Positions 48,139-56,891 are shown, counted from the first letter of the stretch. The stretch is 64,000 nt of DNA from Pseudomonas rhizophila (GCF_003033885.1 NZ_CP024081.1:328232-392231), one strand, 5' to 3'. Notes: generated by a model not told the origin, from the letters alone. A program made the numbers and translations.

Positions 48139-48915
48139 ATGGTATTTCAGGTGCAGTTTTCCGACGAAAGTGACATTACCCTGGTGGTGACCAGTTGCGG
48201 TCGGCTCGATCTGCTCAAGCGAACCCTTGAGAGCTTCGACCATTTCAACACCGCGCCGATTCGTGAAGTCTTCATTACCGAAGATGCCGGCGACGAGGGC
48301 GTAAATGCAGTTATCCCAGCGCATTGGAAGGATCGCTGTACCGTATTAGTCAATCGACCGAAGCTGGGGCAATTGGCGTCTATTGACCTGGCGTACGGGC
48401 ATGTGAAGACCCCTTACATCTTTCACTGTGAAGACGACTGGGAGTTCTATCGCCCGGCCTTTGTAGAAGACTCGCGCAAGATTCTCGAATTACGTCCAGA
48501 GATCCTACAGGTATGGCTGCGCAACTATGTTTACGACCTGTGTGTACACAGCCCTTACATTCGCCTGGGCGAGCGTGAGATCGTCGGCGGCGTGCCGTGT
48601 TATCCGCTTATATCCGACAAGCCCGAGTGGCAGAGTTTTTCCCTCAATCCCGGCCTGCGACGCCTGAAGGAGTATCAGCTGTGTGCCCCGTTTGCGGGCT
48701 ATGGCGGCGAGAAGGCACTGTCGCTTCGCTATGCGCAACTGAACTTGACGGCGGTCACGCTGGAAGGGGATGCTGTTTTGCATACCGGATTCGGCGTCCA
48801 TGTCGAAGTCCCTGTCGAGCGTCAGCGCAAAGCGCGTCGCAGACGCAGAGAGCAAATCAAGCTCTTTCTGGTTCTTTTGCTCGGAGTCTGCGTTGGCTGG
48901 ATTATCAATTATTAG
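48139..48915 (+). CDS. GT2-like (GT-A) glycosyltransferase with C-terminal membrane anchor (258 aa)
   Basis: An inverting family 2-type transferase by its start (DITLVVTSCGRLDLLKRTLE), the middle PKLGQLASIDLAYGHVKTPY and the DXD-like metal site HCEDDWEFYR. The C-terminus is unusual: a basic patch (RQRKARRRRREQ) is followed by one hydrophobic helix (LFLVLLLGVCVGWIINY) ending the protein, so it is probably a tail-anchored enzyme facing the cytoplasm. There is no good ribosome site before ATG 48139. It lies 44 bases after the CgeB-like gene. A core sugar is the likely acceptor. Confidence 0.76.
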   Translation: MVFQVQFSDESDITLVVTSCGRLDLLKRTLESFDHFNTAPIREVFITEDAGDEGVNAVIPAHWKDRCTVLVNRPKLGQLASIDLAYGHVKTPYIFHCEDDWEFYRPAFVEDSRKILELRPEILQVWLRNYVYDLCVHSPYIRLGEREIVGGVPCYPLISDKPEWQSFSLNPGLRRLKEYQLCAPFAGYGGEKALSLRYAQLNLTAVTLEGDAVLHTGFGVHVEVPVERQRKARRRRREQIKLFLVLLLGVCVGWIINY

Positions 48916-48963
48916 ATGTCTCGAAGCACGAATCCTGGTCGGCGATAAAAGGTTTGCTGCTTG

Positions 48964-50067
48964 ATGAGCATTATCAATGTTATGTGGGCAGGCGGTTTGC
49001 CGTTTGCTTCGGTACACAAGGTCCATCATCAGATCCTTTCGCGAATCGAGCCTGGGATGCCCGTAAAAACTTGGCTTTTGCAGGGGGCGGCTTCTGACTG
49101 TCAGGTCGATGTCGGGCCCGCGCATGAGTGGAATCTGACGTCAGCCCGACTCAAGGGGCGGCACATCTGGCGCCTGTTCAGACCCTGGATGCGAAGCCGT
49201 TTTCGGGAGGCTTTGCTCGACAGTGATGCCCGCGTGGTATTGCTCGATGGCCTGGGCGTGGCCCGGACTCTCTTGCCTGTGCTCAAGGACATGCCTCAGA
49301 TCCGCGTGGTGGTGATCTTCCATGGCGCGACACGCCTGCACATTACAAGCCGTGAGTTGCTGCGCGGGTTTCCCGCTTCGCGCCTGAGTCTGGCGGCAGT
49401 CTCCGAGACCTTGGCTACGTCGCTGCAGGACGAACTCGGCCTGCCGGTCGTTGCATTACGCAGCGCGTTCGATCCGGTTGCCTTTCAGGCTTCACTCAAG
49501 TCCCGTGAGGAGGCTCGCGCTCGTTTGGGTTTGTCCTCTGCAGATCGGCGTGTATTTGGTGCCGTCGGCCGGCTGGTGGGTAAAAAGGGATTTGCCAGCT
49601 TGTTGGACGCGTTCGCGCGAGCGGCGTCGGGCCATGGCGATTGGCGCTTGGTCATTGTAGGTGAAGGGCCGAGACGCGATGCGCTCCAGGCTCGGATCGC
49701 CCAGCCGGATCTTGTTGGCAAGGTCTTGTTGACTGGGCATCTGGAGGATGTCGCGACGCTTTATAAGGCATTCGACTGGGTGTTGATTCCGTCACTCGAC
49801 GAAGGGCTTGGTCTGATCCTTCAGGAAGCAATACTGGCAGGCATCCCGGTACTGGCCAGCGAAATCGCTGTATTCCGTGAGCAACTGGGGGATACCGGCT
49901 GGTACGCACCGGTCAATGACGAAGTGGCATGGAGTGAGGTGATTACGCTGGCCTCACAGGCTCCAGCCGACGCCGTGGCGCAGGCCCAGTACCAGGCGCT
50001 GGCCCCTGAGCAGGCTTGGCTGAGTTTCAGCCAGACTGCTCGGGAGTTGATCTCAGGCAGACAGTAA
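48964..50067 (+). CDS. Glycosyltransferase family 4 (367 aa)
   Basis: A GT4 retaining transferase. N-terminal domain: MSIINVMWAGGLPFASVHKV and VVLLDGLGVARTLLPVLKDM; middle RVVVIFHGATRLHITSRELL; donor domain VFGAVGRLVGKKGFASLLDA, VIVGEGPRRDALQARIAQPD and PSLDEGLGLILQEAILAGIP with E-x7-E. TTG at 48961 and ATG at 48964 are both possible; I chose ATG. PAO1 has ssg (PA5001) and wapR (PA5000) near this position, but I cannot assign either. Its last 15 bases overlap, tail to tail, the opposite-strand kinase-like gene. Confidence 0.82.
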   Translation: MSIINVMWAGGLPFASVHKVHHQILSRIEPGMPVKTWLLQGAASDCQVDVGPAHEWNLTSARLKGRHIWRLFRPWMRSRFREALLDSDARVVLLDGLGVARTLLPVLKDMPQIRVVVIFHGATRLHITSRELLRGFPASRLSLAAVSETLATSLQDELGLPVVALRSAFDPVAFQASLKSREEARARLGLSSADRRVFGAVGRLVGKKGFASLLDAFARAASGHGDWRLVIVGEGPRRDALQARIAQPDLVGKVLLTGHLEDVATLYKAFDWVLIPSLDEGLGLILQEAILAGIPVLASEIAVFREQLGDTGWYAPVNDEVAWSEVITLASQAPADAVAQAQYQALAPEQAWLSFSQTARELISGRQ

Positions 50068-50658
50068 GGCGCTTTCCAGTGCCTGCATGGGAAAGCTCTC
50101 GTTCAGGTTCTCCCTGGCAATATAACGAGCGAAATGTTGCAGGTTGCGACGCACAAGGCGGCGTGGCAGTGGGGAGCGCAGGAAGCGCATGTCGGCCACG
50201 TCGATCAGTCCCAGCTTGTTCTCAGGAGTGACGACGATGTTACCCAGGTGCAATGAGCGAAAATAAATGCCACGAGCGTGAAGGCTGCGAATCAGCTCGA
50301 CCAGTGTCGGAAGGGTCTGCTGCCAACTGAAGTTTTCCTGATTCGATAGTTGACGCAGGGTTTTTCCTGGCAGAGGTCGATACAGCACGGCGGTCATGCC
50401 GGGCTTTTGCAATTTGTAGAAGGCCAGCACTTCGAGCGTAGGCACGCCGAGTTCCTGCAATCGGGTCGCGTTGTTGATGAACCGCGCTGAATAAGGCCGT
50501 AAAAGGGCCGAAGAAAAAAACCGCTTGAGGCGAAACAATTTGAGGATATTCCCATCCTGCAACAGATAGACTTTCGGGCCGTGGCCGTCGGCCTCCAGAA
50601 TACTGGCGCCTTCAATCAATTGATTCAAAGCGGCTTGGGGAAGCCGTGAGGATTGCAT
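50053..50658 (-). CDS. Kinase-fold protein without catalytic Asp, toluene tolerance/InaA-like (201 aa)
   Basis: A short kinase-like protein found near waaL and msbA in pseudomonads (PA4998-like, from memory). N-lobe: KVYLLQDGNILKLFRLKRFF with Lys40; hinge VLYRPLPGKTLRQLSNQ; catalytic loop RGIYFRSLHLGNIVVTPENK, where the expected HxD reads F-R-S, then LGLIDVADMRFL with Asp153. The base is therefore missing, while N140 and the metal Asp remain. It may bind rather than phosphorylate. I chose ATG 50658; a frame to 50733 adds 25 basic residues without homologous look. It is the only minus-strand gene inside the LPS cluster. Confidence 0.74.
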   Translation of the reverse strand: MQSSRLPQAALNQLIEGASILEADGHGPKVYLLQDGNILKLFRLKRFFSSALLRPYSARFINNATRLQELGVPTLEVLAFYKLQKPGMTAVLYRPLPGKTLRQLSNQENFSWQQTLPTLVELIRSLHARGIYFRSLHLGNIVVTPENKLGLIDVADMRFLRSPLPRRLVRRNLQHFARYIARENLNESFPMQALESALLSA

Positions 50659-50769
50659 CGTAGGAAAGCCTTGTTGAAAAAAGAACCGGTGCCGTAGCGG
50701 GCCATGATGCCCAAAAGTTTGTGTTTTAACCATGCCGGTTTTGGCTGGTAGACCGTTTAGGAGCGATAG

Positions 50770-51942
50770 ATGTACGCGACGCGTTGGGCACAGGTGTGGA
50801 TGGCCTTTGGCTTGTTATGGTTTTTGATGGCGATAGCCCTGGCACCGACCAACAAGGTCTATCAGCAAGGTTTGATCGCGTTTCTCTGGTTGCCGGTGAT
50901 TATCTTCGCTTGGTCAGCGCGCCATCGGCTGTTGGAGGTGTGGCGTGCCCAGCGGTTGATTTACCTGGCGCTTCTGGCGTTGGCGGCCTGGGCGCTGATT
51001 ACACTGTTATGGTCCGAGGTGCCGGAGCCAGGCCGCGAAGCCAAGCGACTGCTCTATATCCTGGCGTTCCTGTTGTTTTTCCCAATCCTTGCCAATCGTC
51101 AGCCCGAGCGAGTGATTCGTATCATGCAGTGGGGAGGGCTGGGGCTTGCGCTCGTCGCGCTGGTGTCGATTGTCGACTTCTACGGCATTGAAGGGCGCAA
51201 CTGGGTGGCGCGCCTGGAGGGGTTGGGCAAGCTTTCCCATCCGATCCTGGGCACCTACGTGATTGGGCTGGCGGCGGTCTGGATGCTGCACTGGGTGCCG
51301 CGCCATATCGGGTTGCAGGTACTTTGGGCGTTGGCGTTGGCTGTGCTGGGTGTCTTTGTTGTGATGTCCCAGAGTCGCGGCGCGGCCCTGGCCTTGTTGC
51401 TAAGTGTGCTGGCAATGCCTCTTTACTGCACCGACCAGCGTACACGGGTCATCGCCGCCATGACTGTGGTGCTGGCCATGCTGACCTTCTGGTTGCTTGA
51501 GCCGCTGGTGATGGCCAGAGGTGCGTCCTATCGGCCCGAGATTTTAATGTCGAGCCTGCATATGATCGCCGAACGGCCGTGGGGTGGCTTGGGGTTGGCG
51601 GGTGACTACAGGGTCGCGACTCCAGGCCACTCTTTTGATCACGCGCATAACCTGTTCAGCCACGTTGCCATTCAGCTCGGGCTGCCTGGGCTGCTGCTTT
51701 GGTGCACTGTCTGGTTCGCTGTGCTGCGTGAAGCCTGGCGTGCCCGGGACACCCTGCTGGGCCGAGGCGTGCTGGGCATGTGGGTATTTTCATTCCTGGC
51801 GATGCAGTTCGACGCCGCGAGCCTGACAGGAACCCCTCGCGCGGAATGGTTCATCAGTTGGCTGCCGATCGGCTTGGCCGGGGTTTTGGTCTGGGCACGG
51901 GCCAAGCCGGGCGCCTGTGATAAAGTTCCGTGTTCTTCTTAA
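50770..51942 (+). CDS. waaL: O-antigen ligase family protein WaaL (390 aa)
   Basis: Polytopic membrane protein of the Wzy/WaaL ligase family, which joins O-polysaccharide from undecaprenyl diphosphate to the lipid A-core at the periplasmic face. It has about ten to twelve membrane helices, the family Arg-rich spot in FVVMSQSRGAALALLLSVLA, and the large periplasmic loop with RGASYRPEILMSSLHMIAER and PWGGLGLAGDYRV, then GHSFDHAHNLFSHVAIQLG with the conserved HxH/NxxxxxxxG pattern. AGGAG precedes ATG 50770. In PAO1 waaL (PA4999) lies near msbA as here. Family members cannot always be told from polymerases by sequence alone. Confidence 0.85.
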   Translation: MYATRWAQVWMAFGLLWFLMAIALAPTNKVYQQGLIAFLWLPVIIFAWSARHRLLEVWRAQRLIYLALLALAAWALITLLWSEVPEPGREAKRLLYILAFLLFFPILANRQPERVIRIMQWGGLGLALVALVSIVDFYGIEGRNWVARLEGLGKLSHPILGTYVIGLAAVWMLHWVPRHIGLQVLWALALAVLGVFVVMSQSRGAALALLLSVLAMPLYCTDQRTRVIAAMTVVLAMLTFWLLEPLVMARGASYRPEILMSSLHMIAERPWGGLGLAGDYRVATPGHSFDHAHNLFSHVAIQLGLPGLLLWCTVWFAVLREAWRARDTLLGRGVLGMWVFSFLAMQFDAASLTGTPRAEWFISWLPIGLAGVLVWARAKPGACDKVPCSS

Positions 51943-51957
51943 TCAGTGAGCTCGACA

Positions 51958-53763
51958 ATGAGTGACGCACCGCCCAAAACGGAACAGGATTCCAGCCTGA
52001 AGATCTATTTTCGTTTGCTGGGATACGTCAAACCCTACGCTGGCATTTTCCTGCTGAGTATCCTGGGCTTCGTGATATTTGCGTCCACCCAACCCATGTT
52101 GGCGGGGATTCTCAAATATTTTGTCGATGGTCTGAGCAATCCCAATGCGGTGCTCTTTCCCACCGTTCCGTATCTCAAGGACTTGAAACTGCTGATGGCG
52201 GTGCCGCTGCTGATCATTCTGATCGCTGCCTGGCAGGGCCTGGGGTCGTTCCTGGGAAACTATTACCTGGCCAGGGTATCCCTGGGACTGGTGCACGACC
52301 TGCGGGTCGAACTGTTCAACAAGCTGTTGGTGCTGCCTAACCGCTACTTCGATACGCACAACTCCGGGCATCTGATTTCCCGAATCACGTTTAACGTCAC
52401 CATGGTTACCGGCGCCGCCACCGATGCTATCAAGGTGGTGATTCGTGAAGGTCTCACTGTGGTCTTCCTCTTCGCTTACCTCGTCTGGATGAACTGGAAG
52501 CTGACGCTGGTGATGTTGGCGATCCTGCCTTTGATTGCATTAATGGTGAGCAGCGCCAGTAAAAAATTCCGCAAGCAAAGTAAAAAAATCCAGGTGGCCA
52601 TGGGCGACGTTACTCATGTCGCGTCCGAGACCATCCAGGGGTACCGCGTAGTGCGCAGTTTTGGTGGCGAGGGCTACGAAAAGCAGCGCTTTGCCAATGC
52701 CAGCCAGGGTAATACCGATAAACAACTGCGCATGACTCGCACCGGCGCTGTCTATACACCCATGCTGCAACTGGTGATTTACACCGCCATGGCGGCTCTG
52801 ATGTTCCTGGTGCTTTTTCTGCGTGGCGATGCGACGGCCGGCGATCTGGTGGCCTACATTACCGCGGCGGGCTTGTTGCCCAAGCCGATTCGCCAGCTTT
52901 CGGAAGTCAGCTCCACCATCCAGAAAGGCGTGGCCGGTGCTGAAAGCATTTTTGAACAACTGGACGTCGAGCCGGAAGTCGACAGGGGAACGGTCGAGAA
53001 GGAGCGCGTCAGCGGCCGTCTGGAGGTTCGCAATCTGAGTTTCACCTACCCTGGCGCTGATCGGGAGGTGCTCAAGGACATCAGTTTCACGGCGGCACCT
53101 GGGCAGATGATTGCACTGGTGGGGCGTTCAGGTAGCGGTAAGTCGACCCTGGCGAGCCTCATCCCGCGCTTCTATCACCATGACGTCGGGCAGATTTTTC
53201 TCGACGAGGTGGAAATAGAAGACTATCGCCTGCGCAACCTGCGTCGACATGTCGCCCAGGTCACCCAGCACGTCACACTGTTCAACGACACGGTGGCCAA
53301 CAATATCGCCTACGGGGATTTGGCCGGCGCGCCACGGGCCGATATTGAGAAGGCGGCTGAAGACGCCTACGCCATGGACTTTATTGCGCAGCTGCCCAAG
53401 GGGCTGGACACCGAGGTGGGTGAAAACGGCGTGCTGTTGTCCGGCGGGCAGCGTCAGCGTCTGGCCATTGCCAGGGCCCTATTGAAGAACGCACCGTTGC
53501 TGATTCTCGATGAAGCCACGTCGGCCCTGGATACCGAGTCCGAACGGCATATCCAGGCCGCGCTGGATCAGGTCATGAAAGGCCGCACTACGCTGGTCAT
53601 TGCGCATCGTTTGTCGACCATCGAAAAGGCCGATCTGATCCTGGTGATGGATCAGGGCCGGATTGTCGAGCGTGGTGTTCACAGCGAGCTATTGGCGCAG
53701 AATGGCTATTATGCTCGTCTCCACGCCATGGGATTGGACGCTCCCACTCAGGACATCGCCTGA
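51958..53763 (+). CDS. msbA: Lipid A-core flippase MsbA (601 aa)
   Basis: Homodimeric ABC half-transporter that flips core-lipid A across the inner membrane using ATP. Six membrane helices fill residues 1-330, with the coupling part RVVRSFGGEGYEKQRFANAS. The nucleotide-binding domain has Walker A GRSGSGKST, Q-loop VTQHVTLFNDTVANNIAYGD, signature LLSGGQRQRLAIARALL and Walker B LLILDEATSALDTESE. Start 51958 follows the waaL stop by 15 bases, although a GTG four codons earlier (51946) is possible. Length fits P. aeruginosa MsbA (603). The next gene begins 179 bases later. Confidence 0.96.
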   Translation: MSDAPPKTEQDSSLKIYFRLLGYVKPYAGIFLLSILGFVIFASTQPMLAGILKYFVDGLSNPNAVLFPTVPYLKDLKLLMAVPLLIILIAAWQGLGSFLGNYYLARVSLGLVHDLRVELFNKLLVLPNRYFDTHNSGHLISRITFNVTMVTGAATDAIKVVIREGLTVVFLFAYLVWMNWKLTLVMLAILPLIALMVSSASKKFRKQSKKIQVAMGDVTHVASETIQGYRVVRSFGGEGYEKQRFANASQGNTDKQLRMTRTGAVYTPMLQLVIYTAMAALMFLVLFLRGDATAGDLVAYITAAGLLPKPIRQLSEVSSTIQKGVAGAESIFEQLDVEPEVDRGTVEKERVSGRLEVRNLSFTYPGADREVLKDISFTAAPGQMIALVGRSGSGKSTLASLIPRFYHHDVGQIFLDEVEIEDYRLRNLRRHVAQVTQHVTLFNDTVANNIAYGDLAGAPRADIEKAAEDAYAMDFIAQLPKGLDTEVGENGVLLSGGQRQRLAIARALLKNAPLLILDEATSALDTESERHIQAALDQVMKGRTTLVIAHRLSTIEKADLILVMDQGRIVERGVHSELLAQNGYYARLHAMGLDAPTQDIA

Positions 53764-53942
53764 GTACGGGTCAAGCCTGTGGGGGGCTGTGCTCCTGCAG
53801 GCATTTGTATCTAATCGCTTACTTGTAGTGACCAACCCACAATAAATCTATGACCCGCGCTTGATATGGTTCCGACTACAGGAAGTCCTGCTGAACGAAT
53901 TTTGGATCATTAGGGGGTAACCCCCGGCGCGCGGGTATTCGA

Positions 53943-54647
53943 ATGCTGCAACGTTATCTCTGGAAGCTGCTGCCCAAGTCGCAGCGCTCCTTCTTGTTGG
54001 GACGCTTGTCGGTGGTTGACCGACAGATCGTGAACAAATCGATGTCAGCCAACTGCCGCTTCCCCAAAGCCTTCGCGCAGCGCGCTTGTCTGTTCATCCA
54101 TGTGCCCAAGTGCGCCGGAAGCAGCATTTGCACGGGCATGTTCGATGGCTACAGCCCGGGTCACTTGCCGCTGTACTGGTACCAGGAGCAATTTCCAGAG
54201 CAGTACGCGGGCAGCTTCAAATTTGCTTTTGTCCGTGACCCGTTGGAGCGCACATATTCGGCCTATGCTTTCCTGCGAGGGAATACGTTGGGAGCACGCG
54301 ATCATGCCGCACAAAACCTGGTAAGTCATTATCGGGACTTCGATGATTTCGTCGCCCGCTGGCTGCATCCGGAAAACATTACACGGCAATTGCATTTCAC
54401 CGCCCAGACGGATTTCCTCACCGACTCCCTTGGCCACTTGGCGATGGACTTCATCGGTTATCAGGAGTACCTGAGCCGTGATTATCAAAGGGTGTGCGAG
54501 CATTTGGGGTTGACTGCAACGTTGCCCCACGTAAATCGTACCCAGCAACGCGTGGCGTTGCCGGTCCGGGAAATCTGCTCTGTGCGTACCCGCCGTTTGG
54601 TACGGCGAGTGTATCAACGTGACTACGAGATGCTCGGCTATGAATGA
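53943..54647 (+). CDS. PAPS-dependent carbohydrate sulfotransferase-like protein (234 aa)
   Basis: A member of the Sulfotransfer_2 family, which transfers sulfate from PAPS to hydroxyls of glycans. The 5'-phosphosulfate loop is FIHVPKCAGSSICTGMFDGY (Lys at 56, within residues 51-70). The 3'-phosphate motif is FAFVRDPLERTYSAYAFLRG (about 94-113, with Arg98 and Ser106). Cytoplasmic and small: no signal or membrane helix. The 3' end overlaps cysC by eight bases, so donor supply and use are coupled. The 179-base gap upstream holds a GGGGGTAACCCCC hairpin at 53913 and no clear ribosome site. It is not part of the PAO1 order I remember, and the acceptor is unknown, probably core or surface sugar. 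Confidence 0.78.
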   Translation: MLQRYLWKLLPKSQRSFLLGRLSVVDRQIVNKSMSANCRFPKAFAQRACLFIHVPKCAGSSICTGMFDGYSPGHLPLYWYQEQFPEQYAGSFKFAFVRDPLERTYSAYAFLRGNTLGARDHAAQNLVSHYRDFDDFVARWLHPENITRQLHFTAQTDFLTDSLGHLAMDFIGYQEYLSRDYQRVCEHLGLTATLPHVNRTQQRVALPVREICSVRTRRLVRRVYQRDYEMLGYE

Positions 54648-55251
54648 AACGTCAAAGGTGTTGATGCCAAAGTCAGAGATTGGCCCTTGCGCACTGGCTG
54701 TTGCGCCAAAGGACCGGGCCGCGATCAAGTCCCAGAGGCCGCGTTGTATCTGGCTGACTGGGCTATCAGGTGCGGGCAAGTCTGCGCTGGGCAATGCTTT
54801 GGAGGTGCAGCTCAACCAGCAAGGCTTGCACACCTGCCTGCTCGACGGCGACAACCTGCGCCGGGGGTTGTGCCGTGACCTGGGGATGGACGCCGAGGCG
54901 CGCAAGGAAAATATCCGCCGGATTGGCGAAGTGGCGCGCTTGATGGTCGATGCCGGCCTGATCGTGATAGTGGCAGCAATCTCCCCGTTTCGCGCTGATC
55001 GGGAGACGGCGCGAAAATTGTTCCCTCAGGGCGTCTTTCTGGAGGTTTATGTAAGCACGCCTTTTGAAGTTTGCGCCCAGCGTGATCCCAAGGGGTTGTA
55101 TCGGGAAGCGCGCGCCGGGCGGATCAAGAATTTCACCGGGCTCGACAGCCCCTACGAGGCGCCGCTGTCGCCCGACTGTGAGATCGATACCAGCGAGGTG
55201 GAACTGGCCCAAGCCGTTGGCCGACTTTCGGCACTGCTGCAAAAGGAATGA
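54640..55251 (+). CDS. cysC: Adenylylsulfate (APS) kinase CysC (203 aa)
   Basis: Phosphorylates adenosine 5'-phosphosulfate to PAPS, the universal sulfate donor. P-loop GLSGAGKS (41-48), DGDNLRRGLCRDLGM, the KENIRRIGEVARLM block, the phosphate-accepting region ISPFRADRETARKLFP, and VCAQRDPKGLYREARAGRIK followed by NFTGLDSPYEAP are all typical. This is a stand-alone kinase, not the CysNC fusion used in Pseudomonas assimilation. ATG 54640 overlaps the sulfotransferase stop; ATG 54664 is an alternative. The first 30 residues are an extra, poorly conserved lead. With its neighbour it forms a two-gene sulfation module just before hldE. Confidence 0.93.
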   Translation: MNETSKVLMPKSEIGPCALAVAPKDRAAIKSQRPRCIWLTGLSGAGKSALGNALEVQLNQQGLHTCLLDGDNLRRGLCRDLGMDAEARKENIRRIGEVARLMVDAGLIVIVAAISPFRADRETARKLFPQGVFLEVYVSTPFEVCAQRDPKGLYREARAGRIKNFTGLDSPYEAPLSPDCEIDTSEVELAQAVGRLSALLQKE

Positions 55252-55341
55252 AAAAAGCGCAGGTCAGGAGGGCCATGGACGAGCCTTCGCCAACCCTGTG
55301 CTAATATCGCGGCCCTGTTCATTTTGTATGTGGGATGCTCC

Positions 55342-56763
55342 ATGAAGTTGTCCATGCCGCGATTCGATCAAGCCCCTGTATTGGTGGTCGGCGATGTCAT
55401 GCTCGACCGCTATTGGCATGGCGGTACCTCACGGATTTCCCCTGAGGCGCCGGTTCCGGTGGTCAAGGTCGAACACATCGAGGACCGTCCCGGTGGTGCC
55501 GCCAACGTTGCCTTGAACATCGCCGCCCTTGGTGCACCGGCCTCTCTGGTGGGGGTGACCGGTGACGACGAAGCCGCCGACAGCCTGACCAATAGCCTCA
55601 ATGGCGCCGGCGTGCGGGCGATATTCCAGCGGGTTGCGCACCAGCCGACCATCGTCAAGCTGCGGGTCATGAGCCGTCACCAGCAACTGTTGCGGATCGA
55701 TTTCGAAGAACCGTTCGCCACCGATCCCCTGGCCCTCGGGGCGGAGGTCGATAACCTGCTCGAAGGCGTCAAGGTGCTGGTGTTGTCGGACTACGGCAAA
55801 GGTGCGTTGAAAAACCATCAGGCGCTGATCCAGGCCGCTCGTGCCCGTGGCATTCCGGTACTGGCTGACCCCAAGGGCAAGGATTTCTCGATCTACCGCG
55901 GCGCGAGCGTGATCACGCCGAATCTCAGCGAATTCGAAACCATCGTCGGCGGTTGCGCCGATGAGCACGAACTGGTGAGCAAAGGCGCACAGCTGATGCA
56001 AGACCTCGACCTCGGCGCTTTGCTGGTGACCCGTGGCGAACATGGCATGACCCTGTTGCGTCCCGATCATCCGGCGTTGCACCTGCCGGCGCGTGCCCGT
56101 GAAGTGTTCGACGTGACTGGTGCCGGCGATACCGTCATTTCCACCCTGGCCGCAGCCATCGCCGCCGGCGAGGAACTGCCCCATGCGGTGGCCCTGGCGA
56201 ACCTGGCGGCGGGCATTGTCGTCGGCAAGCTCGGTACTGCCGCCATCAGCGCCCCGGAGCTACGCCGCGCGATCCAGCGCGAAGAAGGCTCCGAGCGGGG
56301 CGTGCTGGGCCTGGAGCAATTGCTGCTGGCCGTCGACGACGCCCGTGCCCACAACGAGACAATCGTTTTCACCAACGGCTGCTTCGACATCCTGCATGCT
56401 GGCCACGTGACCTATCTCGAGCAAGCCAGGGCCCAGGGCGATCGCCTGATCGTCGCGGTCAACGACGATGCATCCGTGAGTCGTCTCAAAGGGCCGGGGC
56501 GGCCGATCAACAGCGTCGACCGGCGCATGGCGGTCCTGGCTGGTCTTGGCGCGGTGGATTGGGTGATCAGCTTCAGCGAAGGCACGCCGGAAAACCTGCT
56601 GCGCGAGGTCAAGCCGGATGTGCTGGTCAAGGGCGGTGATTACGGGATCGATCAGGTCGTGGGAGCGGACATTGTCGCGGCCTACGGCGGCACTGTGAAG
56701 GTGTTGGGGCTGGTGGAAAACAGCTCGACGACGGCGATTGTGGAAAAGATCCGCAATCACTGA
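55342..56763 (+). CDS. hldE: Bifunctional heptose kinase/adenylyltransferase HldE (473 aa)
   Basis: Makes ADP-glycero-manno-heptose for WaaC and WaaF. The N-terminal ribokinase-type domain starts VLVVGDVMLDRYWHG, with EDRPGGAANVALNIAALGAP and the anion-hole/base FDVTGAGDTVISTLAAAIA. The C-terminal nucleotidyltransferase has FTNGCFDILHAGHVTYLEQA (HxGH) and VSRLKGPGRPINSVDRRMAV. The start at 55342 gives the usual MKLSMPRFDQAP and a 473-residue length like other Pseudomonas HldE. It may have its own promoter in the 90 bases after cysC (TAATAT near 55302). A REP element follows the stop. Confidence 0.96.
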   Translation: MKLSMPRFDQAPVLVVGDVMLDRYWHGGTSRISPEAPVPVVKVEHIEDRPGGAANVALNIAALGAPASLVGVTGDDEAADSLTNSLNGAGVRAIFQRVAHQPTIVKLRVMSRHQQLLRIDFEEPFATDPLALGAEVDNLLEGVKVLVLSDYGKGALKNHQALIQAARARGIPVLADPKGKDFSIYRGASVITPNLSEFETIVGGCADEHELVSKGAQLMQDLDLGALLVTRGEHGMTLLRPDHPALHLPARAREVFDVTGAGDTVISTLAAAIAAGEELPHAVALANLAAGIVVGKLGTAAISAPELRRAIQREEGSERGVLGLEQLLLAVDDARAHNETIVFTNGCFDILHAGHVTYLEQARAQGDRLIVAVNDDASVSRLKGPGRPINSVDRRMAVLAGLGAVDWVISFSEGTPENLLREVKPDVLVKGGDYGIDQVVGADIVAAYGGTVKVLGLVENSSTTAIVEKIRNH

Positions 56764-56802
56764 GCCTTTGCTGGTGACAATGTGTCAGGCAATGCGCCAA
56801 CC

Positions 56803-56891
56803 TGTGGGAGCGAGCCTGCTCGCGATAGCGATGTGTCAGCCAAATCGAGGCTGACGGGTCCAACGCCATCGCGAGCAGGCTCGCTCCCACA
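56803..56891. repeat. REPIN, family C
   Basis: TGTGGGAGCGAGCCTGCTCG then CGATAGCGATGTGTC, and the reverse arm ATCGCGAGCAGGCTCGCTCC CACA. It separates the converging hldE and the gene at 56916. Confidence 0.9.

Noticed and set aside
53913..53925. GGGGGTAACCCCC hairpin before the sulfotransferase gene
   Set aside because: A 5-bp stem with a 3-base loop and no T-run; too little to call a terminator or switch.
55302..55307. TAATAT as a promoter -10 of hldE
   Set aside because: No matching -35 hexamer at 16-18 bases; noted in the hldE entry only.
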